Source: Euborellia annulipes (taxonomy: Eukaryota; Arthropoda; Insecta; Dermaptera; Anisolabididae). Taken from it: a DNA stretch of 64,000 nt. The stretch's first letter is position 1. Each line of letters begins with the position of its first letter. Under the pieces are notes generated by a model that did no database searches, was not told the origin of the DNA, and saw only the letters and a program-made list of their open reading frames with translations. The position numbers were made by a program, and so were the translations under genes. The stretch spans positions 1 through 64,000 of the forward strand of contig JAKCPI010004290.1 of the NCBI GenBank assembly GCA_023213315.1, in the 5' to 3' direction. Of this stretch, positions 1-10,265 are shown one piece after another.

Positions 1-1119
1 TACTATATATAAAAATGAAATGGGAAATGTAAACAAGTAATACATACATAAAAATACCGGTATGTATATATTCTATAAAATTCACAATGAATCTATTTGG
101 AATTAAGTACAACATATAGTACATGAAGCAGAGAATAATATAGTAAACAAATTTCTTAAAAATGGGAAGTTGGTTTGGAAATTAGAGAGGAAGTTGGTAG
201 AGCTGGAGTCCCAGCTACGACTAGGGCTGTGGGAGGAGCTACGCAACCAGTTGAAAAAAAAAGAATAGAGTAGTAATACACCCTTTTTCCTGTCTTCTAA
301 AGACCAAATCGATAGGGAGGCAGAGTTTTGGAGTTATTTAGAAAAAAGCTTTAAAAAAAAAAAAAAATTCTAAAACTTTTGCAACTCTCCCCATCCGGGG
401 CCCCGAAACTCACTGAATGCGTGGGAGGGAAAGTAGAAATATTCATGCAGTATGCGTCTATTTCCAATCAAAAACATGAATTTTTTTTTAGGAAATGGCA
501 AAAACAAGTTCTATTCACGAACAAGTAGCATTTGTCATAAAATTCTTGTTTTCTTAGTCACCCTGTTTATTTAAATATTCAAATCAGGTTCAAAAAAAAA
601 AAAAAAAAATTTTTTTTCCCCCGCCTTCGTGATTTTTTCCAAAAATATAAAAATTGTCAATTTCGATATTATCTCATTGTGCTAGCCCTAGATTATAGAA
701 AATGATCACGCGTCGACATTCCATTTGATATTCCAAAGAGTAGAACTAAATCCTTTTTTTTTTTTGTATTATATTTATGGTTATTGAACAAGCACGATTC
801 TTAAACTGACTTTCATCTTATTCCGAAAATTTCTCTTTTTTTTTTAACGAACGCCTGATTCACATGGAATAGACAATAAAACAAAGGGTGGGGAATCAGC
901 GAAAGAAATCTCACCATTTAAGTAACGGTATCTTTTTAGGTATAAAATGGGATTTAGAATTTTATAAAATTAATCCGCCGGTGTTTAATAGGGTGGAGGG
1001 TGAAAGTTGAGATAAAGAAGTAATGGCACCATTAGTTCGGGTAACTCGTGATTGACAAGATGTGAGCCGATAATATAGGCAATGCAATTTGATGAATAAA
1101 TATATGAATGAATATATCT
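1..1119. other. Unassigned AT-rich sequence
   Basis: AT-rich DNA with many A/T homopolymers and no credible coding frame. The only recognisable piece is a short stretch near 1035-1060 (GGGTAACTCGTG) resembling the 5S-SINE units at 42.2-43.1 kb. Nothing else is identifiable. Confidence 0.5.
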
Positions 1120-1280
1120 CCCCTTTAGTGAGAGAAAGCTGCGTACAGTGCTTCAGCCATACCAGATTATTCTTTTTACAATTTTATGCCTGATTATTAA
1201 CAATTCGCAAATCTGTATTTAGTTTCTGACAGTACACGAAACTTTAGAATTTCAAGATGTAATTTTCTTTTTTTAAACAT

Positions 1281-1452
1281 TCACACACACATACACACAG
1301 TCTATTCGGCAACTTATGCCATTTAAGACTTTTAACGATACTCGTGTTTTTTAATATATATATTGGGGGTCCAGGCATTCTTATTTAAGCCATCTGGTAT
1401 CCAAATGGCTTAAATAAAATCATCGGACTGCCTGGGAACCGAACCTGCGAGA
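1281..1452 (-). mobile_element. tRNA-derived SINE (tSINE), 5'-truncated
   Basis: Minus-strand tSINE: the tail (CACACACAGTCT, then GGCAACTTATGCC) comes first, then the conserved hairpin of paired AAGCCAT and ATGGCTT arms, then GACTGCCTGGGAACCGAACC, the inverted B-box region. The A box is missing. It is inserted in an HP element at a target like (A)ATGTAA, parts of which are seen on both sides. Confidence 0.7.
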
Positions 1453-1671
1453 ATGTAAAATTTATAAATATTGGAGAATATTTATATTTTGTTGACAATA
1501 TATATTTTAAAGATAATCAAAAAAATAATTGATTTTTGAATTTTAATCAAAATCGTTGGTGCGAATTTTGAGAAAATCGAAAAAAAAAAAAAAAAAAAAA
1601 AACTGAAAAAGTGCATCAGTAAAGTACTAGTACTCTTTGTTCGATTATTTCAAGTCTCAGGGGGGTGCCTA

Positions 1672-2008
1672 TATGATGGATTTATCTACTAAATTTACAA
1701 ATTTATTCGTTCAAATATTTACAACAAAAAACATTTTAAAATTACAATTTTCTTAGAAAAATAGATTATGTATTGTAATTTTACAAACATTGTATCATAA
1801 TTTTCGTTAAAAATTGTATTTTTTCGAAAGAAGTTTGCGAATTTTTGCTAATATTACAACACAATTGCACTCTAATTTTTAAACGGCTTTCGAAAATTAC
1901 AATACATTATTAAATGATTTTTGCAAAGATTTATTAAATTTAGTATGTTTTTGTGTAGGAAATATGCTTTCTAAATAAAAGTAAAATTACAAATTTTTTT
2001 TTACAGTG
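1672..2008. mobile_element. CTGTA-MITE nested in HP element
   Basis: 337 bp flanked by TA on both sides. Removing it restores the HP sequence GTGCCTAACTTAAAT seen at about 27058. The right end is the inverted CACTGTAAAAAA terminus; the left terminus is lost. The body holds the TACAAAT and TTTCGAAAGC blocks shared with the copies at 37-40 kb. TA target and CACTG end suggest a Tc1/mariner-mobilised MITE (inference). Confidence 0.65.
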
Positions 2009-2199
2009 TAACTTAAATATAAACTTTCAATCTTCTAGCTCTTTTAGCTTCTGAGATATTTTGTTCACTGACACACAGACAGACCATGTTGCAAAAAAAC
2101 TTTTTTGGATTCAGGGGACCTCAAAATGTGTATAACCTTCAAATTGAATTTTTGACATGAATCCAATACTTTCTCTCTATATATATTTTTATATAAATT

Positions 2200-2292
2200 T
2201 ATTTTTTTTTAGCATTAAAAATTTTTGTTTTTTTATTATTTTTAAAATGAGGGGAGGGGGAGACGTCATTCGATTGAATATTTCCGAAAAAA
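2200..2292 (+). mobile_element. Fragment similar to the right part of the 62-64 kb hAT element
   Basis: The block from ATTAAAAATTTTTGT through the GGGGAGGGGGAGACGTCATTC stretch matches 63889-63965 with gaps, including the purine-rich tract before the terminal repeat. No terminus is present. Confidence 0.4.
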
Positions 2293-2419
2293 TTTTGTCA
2301 TTCACTCTCTGTCCATAGTATGATAATAATAAAATTTGAGGCATTATCATGATTGAGCTACTTATAAATTGTGTATGCCCAATATAACGGCGAGGATTAT
2401 ATATCTTGTCAGACATTAA

Positions 2420-2466
2420 CCTGGCCCTGAAGATGGTCCCATATGTGACAGAAACGTCGACCTTGG
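2420..2466 (+). ncRNA. Hammerhead ribozyme-like motif
   Basis: Core CTGAAGA at 2427-2433, GAAAC at 2451-2455 and GTC cleavage triplet at 2456-2458. Stem II is short (TG-TC with GA-CA, one bulged G). Helix III is the loopless palindrome ACGU. Stem I is weak. The intact core with poor flanking helices suggests a decayed Penelope-type end. Confidence 0.5.
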
Positions 2467-2639
2467 TTTATTAATAAATTGAACTATAACTAGCTAATTG
2501 CTCATTCATTCTTCCTATTTGATTATCAACACTCAGCTATATACCTCCTTCAAAAAATTTTTTTTTATTTTTTAACTTAAATTTCCCGTCGTGCCATGGA
2601 TACCATTTTACCTTTTTTTTTTTTTTAATTTCGCTATGC

Positions 2640-2730
2640 AGAAAAATATTTTTTTTTAATTTTAATGTTGCGAGGCCCCGAGCGGCGTGTAGGCGATCGC
2701 CTAATCCGCCTAATGGATAATCCGGCACTG
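2640..2730 (-). mobile_element. hAT-like terminal fragment
   Basis: Read on the minus strand, the block begins CAGTGCCGGATTATCC, then GGCGATCGCC and a GC-rich run. CAGTGCCGGATTA is a typical hAT-type terminal inverted repeat. No partner end or 8-bp duplication was found, so it is probably truncated. Confidence 0.4.
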
Positions 2731-3497
2731 CTCACGTCATAGATTGTAGTATCGTGTTAACAGATTTTTATTTTTTTTTATTTTTTGGCTTTTTAATCCC
2801 CAACCCCGCCTCTCTCATCGTTGGTTCTTCCCGAAATGGGGGTCAAATGACACGGTCATCTATTCGTCGCATGCAGCATAAATTCCTATCTAGGCAATGA
2901 CACATGTCCGGCTCTCAGGGCAATTACAATTAGCAAGCCTATTTGTCTTCAAAAGGACATCATCTCTCTCTAGGTAGGCCATTATGGGCTCTCTCTCTCT
3001 CTCTCTCGTTTGCATCGATCAGTATACTCTACACCCAACTTGTTTCATTAATTATTTGTCTCCATTTGCCTCGAGTTGTCGTCCCCGTTGTTGTTGTTGT
3101 TTTTAACATTATGATCATTTTGAAACCTGCCTTTAAAACATTAGATATTTATTAAAGTGCAAACGACGCCCGGTCAGAAAAATCATTTGTGTTGATTGAG
3201 TTTCTGAAAATTTGTTCTAATAATTATAAAAAATTTAAGAGAGAGGAAATTGAGTGATATAAGATAAAAATAAACTCGGAGATTTATTATAAAAAAAAAA
3301 AAAAATTATGGTCGTGAAAAATATTTTTTTTTTTAATCCTTATTTTTGTATGTGAATTATTATTATTATACTCAACCCACTTGCCGAATTAGAATGAAAC
3401 TTGGCAAATTTATAATAATTTTTGGTAATAGTAATAAGGTGTAGGCAGAGTTGGGCACCAACGTACACCGATTGAGCAAAAATGCTCAATGACATTC
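2731..3497. other. Unassigned sequence with a (TC)n tract
   Basis: Holds a (TC)n run at about 2989-3007 and a moderately GC-rich stretch at 2800-2945 with no match elsewhere in the window. No credible exon or RNA gene. Confidence 0.4.
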
Positions 3498-3505
3498 ATT
3501 ATATT

Positions 3506-3654
3506 CATGGGCATAACTAGAGAATTTGGCTGGGGGAGGGGGGCATGGGACCAGGTATCCTCCGGGGGCCTGGAAAGCCCCATATTTTCTCAATTTTTCT
3601 TGGGGCAGAGGGGGGGGGAAAGCCCCCCCCGGCACCCCCCTAGTTACGCCCATG
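3506..3654. mobile_element. 149-bp hAT-type MITE with 8-bp target duplication
   Basis: Terminal inverted repeat CATGGGC(A/G)TAACTAG at 3506-3520 and its inverse at 3640-3654. A perfect ATTATATT duplication flanks it (3498-3505 and 3655-3662). The middle is G-rich and C-rich tracts that fold back. A related end fragment lies at 18370-18416. It has no coding capacity. Confidence 0.85.
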
Positions 3655-3662
3655 ATTATATT

Positions 3663-4302
3663 GCATATTCATATGACATTCAGCACCTTGACCACTTGCA
3701 TTACATAAGTAAAAAGGTCATTTGATTCATTTCCATAGACTCTGTGTATTTGAAATGTTGACTGCTTGAAATGGTAATTTTTCAAAATTTTAATCTCATA
3801 TTATATTTTAATACACAAAAGAGAATCCTAAATAAATACAAAATTTCATAAGAATTAGAAAACATTTTTTTTCAATGTAAATAAAAAGTTAAGGGTACCC
3901 CCTTTTGAATCGAAATTAACATAAAAATCCCCATAGGAATTTAACATTGGCTCTATGGAAGGAAGAGCCGGAAAATTAATTTGAAAAATCTGAACTACTA
4001 CATTAATGAAGTACTACGCCCCCCCGTGTTGGGTGGTGGGGGGAGGCGCCTTTCCCCCTTTTCCACCCAACGCGGGGGGGGCGCCGGGGGGCGGCCGGAT
4101 GTTTTTTTTTAGTGTTTTTGGGATCACATGGGGTTTATATATGAAATAACCCTATATATATTTATATTAAATTTCTACTCTTAACTTTTAAATGGTCTCC
4201 TGAGTTGAAAAAGATGGGAGGAGGGGGGGGGGGGGGGGGGAAGGGAAAAGAGGGGGAGAGGTTTTTTTTAAAAAAAAAAAAAAAAAAAAGTACTACACTG
4301 TA
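3663..4302. other. Unassigned AT-rich sequence with GC hairpin and poly-G
   Basis: Mostly AT-rich. At 4018-4081 a GC-rich inverted repeat pairs CCCCCCGTGTTGGGTGG with CCACCCAACGCGGGGGG. A long G run follows at about 4222-4241. These resemble decayed MITE ends, but no family could be assigned. Confidence 0.4.
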
Positions 4303-4304
4303 AA

Positions 4305-4403
4305 AAAAAAATCTTAAGTTTAGTGTGTTTTGGGATACTAAATTTACAAATTTATGCGTTCAAATATTTACAAGAAAAAAACATTTTAAAATTACAATTT
4401 TCT
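4305..4403 (+). mobile_element. CTGTA-MITE, left end, truncated
   Basis: Begins CACTGTAAAAAAAAAA directly after TA and runs through the ACTAAATTTACAAAT block shared with the other copies. It is cut by the adjoining tSINE at about 4405. This copy shows the true left terminus of the family. Confidence 0.6.
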
Positions 4404-4405
4404 TC

Positions 4406-4590
4406 GAGCCCTCGGGGCTTGGTCGCGGGTTCGGACCCCAGGCAGTCCGATGATTTTATTTAAGGCATTTGGATACCAGATGGCTTAAATAAGAATGCCT
4501 GGACCCCCAATATATATATTTACAAATAACGAGAATCGTTAGAAATCTTAAATGGCCTGAGTTGCCGATAGAAAAAAGTGTGAGTTTTTA
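4406..4590 (+). mobile_element. tSINE with promoter region deleted
   Basis: Starts GCCCTCGGGGCTTGG and jumps directly to TCGCGGGTTCGGACCCC, so the segment from the A box through the anticodon-like arm is missing. The hairpin of ATGGCTTAAAT type, CTGGACCCCC and the GTTGCCGA tail follow. It probably moved before the deletion, since the A box would be needed for Pol III transcription. Confidence 0.7.
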
Positions 4591-4607
4591 AAATAAAAAA
4601 AAAAATA

Positions 4608-6700
4608 ATCAAGCCCTAAATGTGTTATTTAATTAAAACAATAAATTAAAAAAATATTGGCGGAGTTGACACTGAAGTCGTGAGTGTCATCACAAACCTC
4701 ATTTTATGTGGGCGTAGCTAAATAGAAAATTCCAATGGTTTAAGAATTAATTCAAGAGACCAGTTTTGCATTTTGCCTCAAATCCGTGATTGAACAAGAG
4801 AGATTTAGCGATTTTTGAAAAAGCGTCTCAGCGAGACGAAAGGCTTAGACAAGAGTTACGCGAGTCTCCCTGCCTGGCCTCTGGGCGCCGATCGAATTGG
4901 AAAAAAATTTGATGCCTCTTCCATTAGTTGAAATAATTGTCAAATTGATTGATTTCATCTGTTTATACTCAAATTTTATAAAATTTAATTCTAAAATGGC
5001 TTAAAATCTTATAATGTTGCTAAATTAAGGGATCTTAAAATTTTTACTTTCCCTTACCTCTATATACATGTACTTTTTCAGTTTTTTTCGATTTTCTCAA
5101 AATTCGCTCAAACGATTTTGATTAAAATTCAAAAATCATTTATTTTTTAGATGCTCTTTAAAATGTATATTTTCATTTTGCCCTCAGAATTGTTTGAAGC
5201 AGACTTTACTCTTGTACTTCATTGGAAAGATAGGAGAAATGGTTGCTATGGTAACAAAATATAAATATTTTTCCATACTTATAAATTTTACATCTGGAAA
5301 ATCGAATGTGCCGTACTGTCGGAAACTAAATACATGTCGACAAAAAAAAAATCTGCTGGGCTTGTCACACCAGATTTTGTATACATGTTGTGGGTTGTTT
5401 ATAAACAACGAGCTAGTAAAATAAAATTAACAAGTCTCAAAAATTGAAAGCTGAATTTTACGTAAAAAGAGGACATAAAATTTCATCCAATTCTGATATG
5501 ATATGAAATGAATTTTTTTTTTTAGAGCGAGTCCTTTGAGAAAAATTGGCTCTGCATGGACCCTGAGCACATTCGTTGAGCGGGTGTAAACCTTTAGAGC
5601 GCTAATTTAACGAAACCATTGGAGCTAGAAAGCTAGAAATTTTATATACACGTAGGCAAAAATTCAGTGAATATAGATCAATGATCCTTTTTACTCTCAT
5701 CTGATTGGCTAATCGGATGGTGAGATAAAATGAAAAAATAAATGTTTAAATATTAAATTTTAGCTTCATCTAAGTAATCTCTAGGAAATTCTAAACTCAT
5801 TACAAAAAATCCGATGCAAATTGAAGAAGCGGTTTGCGAGTTAGAGACATTTGAAGATTCAATGTTTTATTTCTTTTCTATGTTAATTTATTCAGACCTC
5901 TTAATTCGAGCAAAGGAGGGGAGGGCGGAGTCGCTGCCTCCCCCTCCCCTCCTCCCTGATTATTGCTCTTGACCAAGGCGCGCCCCCCCCCCTTTTCTAA
6001 GAAAATAAAATAATAAATTAAAATTATATCTTCGGACAGATTAAAAAGAATTTTAAAGACTCGTAGAAAAAAAAAATTTATTATGATGGTCACACAAATT
6101 TCTCTCAACTTTGGCTGTGCTTGTCACACCAGATTTTTTTTGATTTTTTTAAACAAGGGACTCGCTCTAAAAAAAAAAAAAAAAAAATCATTTCATATCA
6201 TATCAGAATTGGATGAAATTTTATAAAATTTAAGTATAAACAGATGAAATCAATCAATTAGACAATTATTTCAACTAATGGAAGAGCATCAAATTTTTTT
6301 TCCAATTCGATCGGTGCCCAGACCAGCCAGGGAGACTCGCGACCTTGCTCCAAGCTCTTGTCTACGCTTATATCGCTTTTCAAAAAATCGCTAAATCTCT
6401 TATTTATTCAATAGGATTTGAGGCAAAAATGCAAACTCGTCTCTTGAATCAATTATAAAGCCATAGGAATTTTTCTATTTAGCTACGCCTATAAAATGAG
6501 GTTTATTGATACACCAATGATTTTGAAACGTCAACTCCCGCCAATATTTTTTTAATTTTAATGTTTTTTAATTAAATAAACACATTTAGGGCTTGATATC
6601 GATTGAATAAATTAAATATAAAATATTCCAAATCAAAACAATCCATTTTTTATTGGCGAACAAACCAAAAAAAATAAAAATCGATTTTAATTAATTTTGA
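4608..6700. mobile_element. Long-inverted-repeat element of about 2 kb
   Basis: Arms of about 400 bp: left from 4608 (ATCAAGCCCTAAATG) and right ending near 6597 (CATTTAGGGCTTGAT). The left arm is interrupted by an HP copy at 5044-5378. The centre (5630-6000) has GC-rich GGAGGGGAGGG tracts and recurs at 16628-16985. The right arm plus about 100 bp beyond recurs at 17840-18320. Long arms without coding capacity fit a MULE-type or foldback element; the superfamily is not determined. Confidence 0.7.
5044..5378 (+). mobile_element. HP element with internal deletion
   Basis: The TACTTTC...CCTCTATATA end joins directly to TACTTTTTCAGTTTTTTTCG, skipping roughly 290 bp. The rest is standard HP body to CTTGTCACACCAGATTTT, with most of the terminal hairpin lost. 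It lies inside the left arm of the long-inverted-repeat element. Confidence 0.65.
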
Positions 6701-7383
6701 CAGATGCATTTTTTTTTTCAAAAAATAAAAATATTCAACATATATATGAGTAATATATTAGAAAAAAAAAGCCAGTGTCACCATCTTTAAAATAAGGGCA
6801 GGTGAGCATACTTAGGGGAAAAGGAAAAAAGGTATGTGTATAAAAAGAGATAAAGATAAGAAAAAGAAAGATAAAATTTTGTTTTTTTTTGGAAAGAAAG
6901 TATTCTAAATAATTTAATGTTAAAGAATCTATGTAACAGGGTGTAAAATTATATTTTGAGATCAGAAAGATTTTGTTTTAAGCCTTTAAAGTTTTGTATA
7001 ATGTATCTTAATTTTTTAGGTTCTGATGATGGTCACATATGGTGAACTGGAACCGAGAAATGTGCGCAAACCAGTCACATCGGTGTTTAATTCCTGAAAA
7101 ATAAAAAAATTTTTTGTGGTAAAAAATTTCTTTTTATTATAATCATTCAAATCCATCTCAGAATACTTTTACAAGTAAACTTCCAAATAAGACATTAAGA
7201 AAGTTATATGACCTTGAAGCATCCTCGTCAAAAAAAAAAAAACATGAAAATCCTTTATTTGATTTCAAAGTTTATAAAATTTTAATTCTGAAACTACATA
7301 ACGGATTTTCATGTTTTATTTTATTTATTTTATTTTTTTTAATATTCGGAGAATTTTCTGTAGATGGTTTTAAATTCTGAATA
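6701..7383. other. AT-rich sequence with a decayed hammerhead-like motif
   Basis: No family match for most of it. At 7023-7060 CTGATGATGG is followed by a spacer and GAGAAATGTGC. The first core box is intact, but the downstream box is not a good match, so this is at best a decayed motif. Confidence 0.3.
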
Positions 7384-7698
7384 TCTATATATATAATTCG
7401 CTAATATCCGTCTGTCTGTCTGTCACGCTCTATTTAGGCAACTTCCAGTTGGAATTTTGAAACGAAATTTTATATGCTTAAAGCGGACCTTCTAGGGATT
7501 ACAAAAAAAATTATTTTCATCCCGAAATTCCTATAACTTTTTGAGTTATTAATTTCTAAAGTTACGATTTTTCCCATAGGAAATGTATAAAGAAATATTT
7601 ATGCATTTGTCTATTCTCTGAATGAAAACAAAGCCTCAAACAGGCACTGAATTGGAATAATAATAATAGTTTAATAATTTTCTAAGAAAAAAAGGCAA
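7384..7698 (+). mobile_element. Helitron-like element (left part) joined to tSINE
   Basis: Starts TCTATATATATAA after an A, followed by CGTCTGTCTGTCTGTC and a body (GGCAACTTCC..GTTGGAATTTTGAAACG) shared with 12012-12290 and 22905-23205. The 5' TC start, and the CTAG end seen in the 22.9-kb copy, are Helitron hallmarks. In all three copies the body leads into a tSINE after an AATAATAAT tract. Confidence 0.5.
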
Positions 7699-7980
7699 GC
7701 CCTGGGGCTTGGTGTAGTTGGTAGCGCGACTGTCTTCTATACCGAGGGACGCGGGTTCGGATCCCAGGCAATCCGAGGATTTTATTATTTAACACCCCAA
7801 TAAAAAATAAAAAATTAAATTTTTAAAAAAAAAAAGGAAGCCCTTTATTTAAGCCATTTGGTATCCAAATAATGCCTGGACTCCAATAAATATATTATAA
7901 ATACGAGTATCGTTTAGAGTCTTAAATGACCTAAGTTGCTGAAAAGACCGTGTTCATGTGTGTGTGAATGTGAGTGATAG
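7699..7980 (+). mobile_element. tSINE, longest copy
   Basis: tRNA-like head: A box near 7709-7724 (TTGGTGTAGTTGGTAG) and B box GGTTCGGATCC at 7754-7764. Then the body with the AAGCCATTTGGTATCC hairpin half, GCCTGGACTCC, and a tail of CTTAAATGACCTAAGTTGC plus a TGTGTG run. An A-rich insertion (about 7790-7842) splits the body. Pol III transcription would start at the head. Confidence 0.75.
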
Positions 7981-8000
7981 TGGGAAAAAGTCCAGACCTG

Positions 8001-8160
8001 GCGCTTGACACACTAATGCATAACAGGGTCCATATATCGGCTGAACCTAAATATATATCGACACAAAAAAAAAAAAATCTGAAGAGCCTCTCTAATTCAG
8101 GGAGTAAAAAAAAAAAAAAAAAAATAAAAATATTATTATTTTTATTTGAAGATTGAGATC
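8001..8160 (+). repeat. TIR fragment plus HP end fragment
   Basis: GCGCTTGACACACTAATGC followed by CAGGGTCCATATAT is a detached terminus of the element at 10266-11187; another lies at 13392-13428. It is followed by an HP-like ATATATATCGACACAAAAA scrap and A-rich tracts. Confidence 0.5.
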
Positions 8161-8388
8161 AAGTTACAAATGCAGAGAGAGAGAGATGGAAAGAAATCGA
8201 AAATTCAGCAGCCGAATTTAGCCTTTAGAACGCATTAACATAAAATATTCCTTAAAAAAAAACAAGTCAAGTAAAGCAGCAGCAGGGATAGGAATAGAGA
8301 AAGAAGAAGCAAAGAACGCTCCTTAAAGGTAAGGAAACTCTCCCTCTCTCTTCTATCATCATCCATTCTCTTTCTCTTTTTTTATTTT

Positions 8389-8433
<45 letters not shown>

Positions 8434-8494
8434 TGACCGATAATCGATACGTACTCTACTCTTTTTTAACACACACACATACAGAAAGCTTCTT
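8161..8494. repeat. Unique sequence with (CA)n microsatellite
   Basis: Unassigned purine-rich DNA containing a (CA)n run at about 8392-8427. A donor-like AAAGGTAAGG at 8324-8333 is noted but not supported as a splice site. Confidence 0.5.
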
Positions 8495-8520
8495 AGATCT
8501 GAAGAAAACCGAAACGTCAT
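8495..8520 (+). ncRNA. Hammerhead remnant without stem II
   Basis: CTGAAGA (8499-8505), only AAACC as spacer, then GAAACGTC. Both core boxes and the cleavage triplet are intact, but stem II has collapsed, so the motif cannot be active. Confidence 0.45.
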
Positions 8521-8530
8521 TATTGCAAAA

Positions 8531-9152
8531 TTAAGAGGGTTCAGGAGCGACGTACTTAAAAAAAAAAAAAAAAAACTAGACTATTATAAGGAATTTTTCA
8601 ATGCGGTTTTTTTTTAAATGAATTAAATTCATAGAAGATTATTGGGACATCGAGCTATAATTTTTTTTTTTTATGACTTAATAAAAAATTATCGTAATTA
8701 ATTTTTTTGTTATCAAGCAAATACAAAAAAACAATCTGTCCCAATAATCTTTAATTTTTTTTAAATTTAAAAATGAATTTATTGTTATTATTAATCACAT
8801 ATTAATTAAGAAATTTTTAAAATAAGCTTAGATGATTTATTTTAAATTCAACTGTCAAATTAGTTCAGCATTCTTGCAATAGATGGCAGTCTAGTCTAAC
8901 AGCCGATATAGTATTAGCCTATATTTATATATTTTTATGCTTTTATAAAAGATACATAATATATAATAACATTTATAAAGTATTTATTGTTAAAAGATCA
9001 ATAAAAATCAACCAAATGCATTAAATATTATTAGCTACCATTCTGACATCTCTTGGCAAATTTTTGAATTACTTGATTTTTTTGGACACACTTTTTATGC
9101 GCCATCTTATCGGGAAAAACATGCGTAACTTCTACCTCCTGAACCCCCTTAA
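8531..9152. mobile_element. TTAA-flanked element with GGGGGTTCAGGAG ends
   Basis: TTAA lies at both edges (8531-8534 and 9149-9152). The inverted ends are GAGGGTTCAGGAG on the left and GGGGGTTCAGGAG on the right. The TTAA target is the piggyBac signature, but the ends do not begin with CCC as in typical piggyBac elements. The right half matches 31200-31570 in inverse orientation; the left end recurs at 20008-20160. No transposase frame. Confidence 0.6.
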
Positions 9153-9540
9153 GTATTTAATTTAATTAATACATCTTGAATAAAAAGCGAAACTTGTACC
9201 CCTTCTATTTCCAGCTCAATTTTTTTTGCCCACCGAGACACCTGAAGTGATCGTGGACCATTTACGTCCTGTCAATGATTATCTAGGCCATCAGAGATGT
9301 GATTTACCCCGAGAGAGGGTTTACCTGCACAGAGAATCCAATAACATCTGTTTTAGATTTCCTTCCGGCCCAGGAATGTCGATGATCGTAGCCCTCGGGA
9401 ATCGAACCCTTTCCCTTTCAGGGAACAAACAATTTCTCATCTGGTCTGGCTTATTGCGCCTCCCCCCACCTCGCCTCCCCAATATTTAGATTTTATACTC
9501 ACACCTGGTATTATAGACAGTTTTTAGAGATATAGAAAAA
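9153..9540. other. GC-richer unique segment
   Basis: 9226-9480 is notably less AT-rich than its surroundings and has an 87-codon open frame, but no domain was recognised. On the minus strand GGGTTCGATTCCC (9394-9406) is a perfect B-box-like motif with no matching A box, so a tRNA-derived origin is possible. Confidence 0.3.
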
Positions 9541-9613
9541 AATCTGTTGTGACTGGTCGCACAACTTTCTCTTACCTTCGGTCATCGAAAGTTGTGTTCT
9601 GTGCTTGTCGAGA
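9541..9613 (-). mobile_element. HP terminal hairpin fragment
   Basis: Only the ~75-bp terminal hairpin remains (AATCTGTTGTGACTGG through CTCTTACCTTCGG to CTGTGCTTGTCG). The rest of the HP element is absent. Confidence 0.6.
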
Positions 9614-9654
9614 TATGTTTACTTTCCGCCGATATATATATTTTTTTTTTTTTT

Positions 9655-9806
9655 TTAAGTGAAACTTTAATTTGATCGACACAAATTTTTTTCGTTTCTC
9701 TATCAGCATGTCGCGTTACAAGCCGTGACGTCAAAGGCCGTGACGCTACAAGTTATGACGTCACAAGCCATGACGACAAAAATAGCAAAGTTGAAATTTA
9801 ATATCG
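9655..9806 (-). mobile_element. ACGTCA-rep, terminal fragment
   Basis: From GTGAAACTTTAATTTGATCG through four spaced GTGACGTCA or GTGACGCTA-like motifs to GACGACAAAAATAG. The same block ends the copies at 24405-24812, 43822-44215, 55590-55757 and 57040-57668. TGACGTCA is also the CRE palindrome, but here it is simply part of the repeat. Confidence 0.65.
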
Positions 9807-10265
9807 ATACAATAATTTATGAGAAAAAGTTTACTTTTTTTATCTAATTCTTGTATTTTTTTTTATTTTCTTATCCATCTGTATGAGTTCAATTGAGATA
9901 TAAATGAGAATTATGATGGAAATTAAAAAAAAAACGTTAGTTTTAATTATGAATACAACTTAATCTTTGAATAACTTTTTAAGGAGTTGAATTTATTGAA
10001 CTAAGTATTCAGACCTTTTTTGTAGAGCGTTAAATTGACTACAAAATATGTTTTGATGGTATTTTTAGGTATATTTGTTTCAGTGGAATAAAAGGGCAAA
10101 AATCCCATTTTATTTCAATGGGAAATGGATTATGATTTACGCACGGTTTAATATAAATATTAAGGGTTGATATGGGTCTGATATCTTTTTTTTTAGGCCA
10201 AAACCTAAAAATTTAGAGGGAGTTTGCAGCGTGTAACGCAATTTGGGAATTAACGGACACCCTAA
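9807..10265. other. Unassigned AT-rich sequence
   Basis: Plain AT-rich DNA with no recognisable repeat, RNA gene or coding frame. Confidence 0.4.

Larger units (their letters stand above)
1120..2190 (-). mobile_element. HP-family element, split by two nested insertions
   Basis: A minus-strand HP copy. A degenerate terminal hairpin arm lies near 1125-1165, the internal AGTACTAGTACT palindrome near 1626, and the TACTTTC end near 2170-2180. It is interrupted by a tSINE (about 1281-1452) and a CTGTA-MITE (1672-2008). Both joints read through when compared with uninterrupted HP copies such as 26632-27298. HP copies have no coding capacity. Confidence 0.7.

Noticed and set aside
7023..7066. Hammerhead at 7.0 kb
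   Set aside because: First box is intact but the second reads GAGAAATGTGC without a proper stem II or NUH site.
8324..8334. Splice donor AAAGGTAAGG
   Set aside because: No open frame with coding character upstream and no matching acceptor.
9701..9775. Cluster of CRE (TGACGTCA) regulatory sites
   Set aside because: The motifs are a fixed part of a dispersed repeat present five times, so not evidence of a regulatory region.
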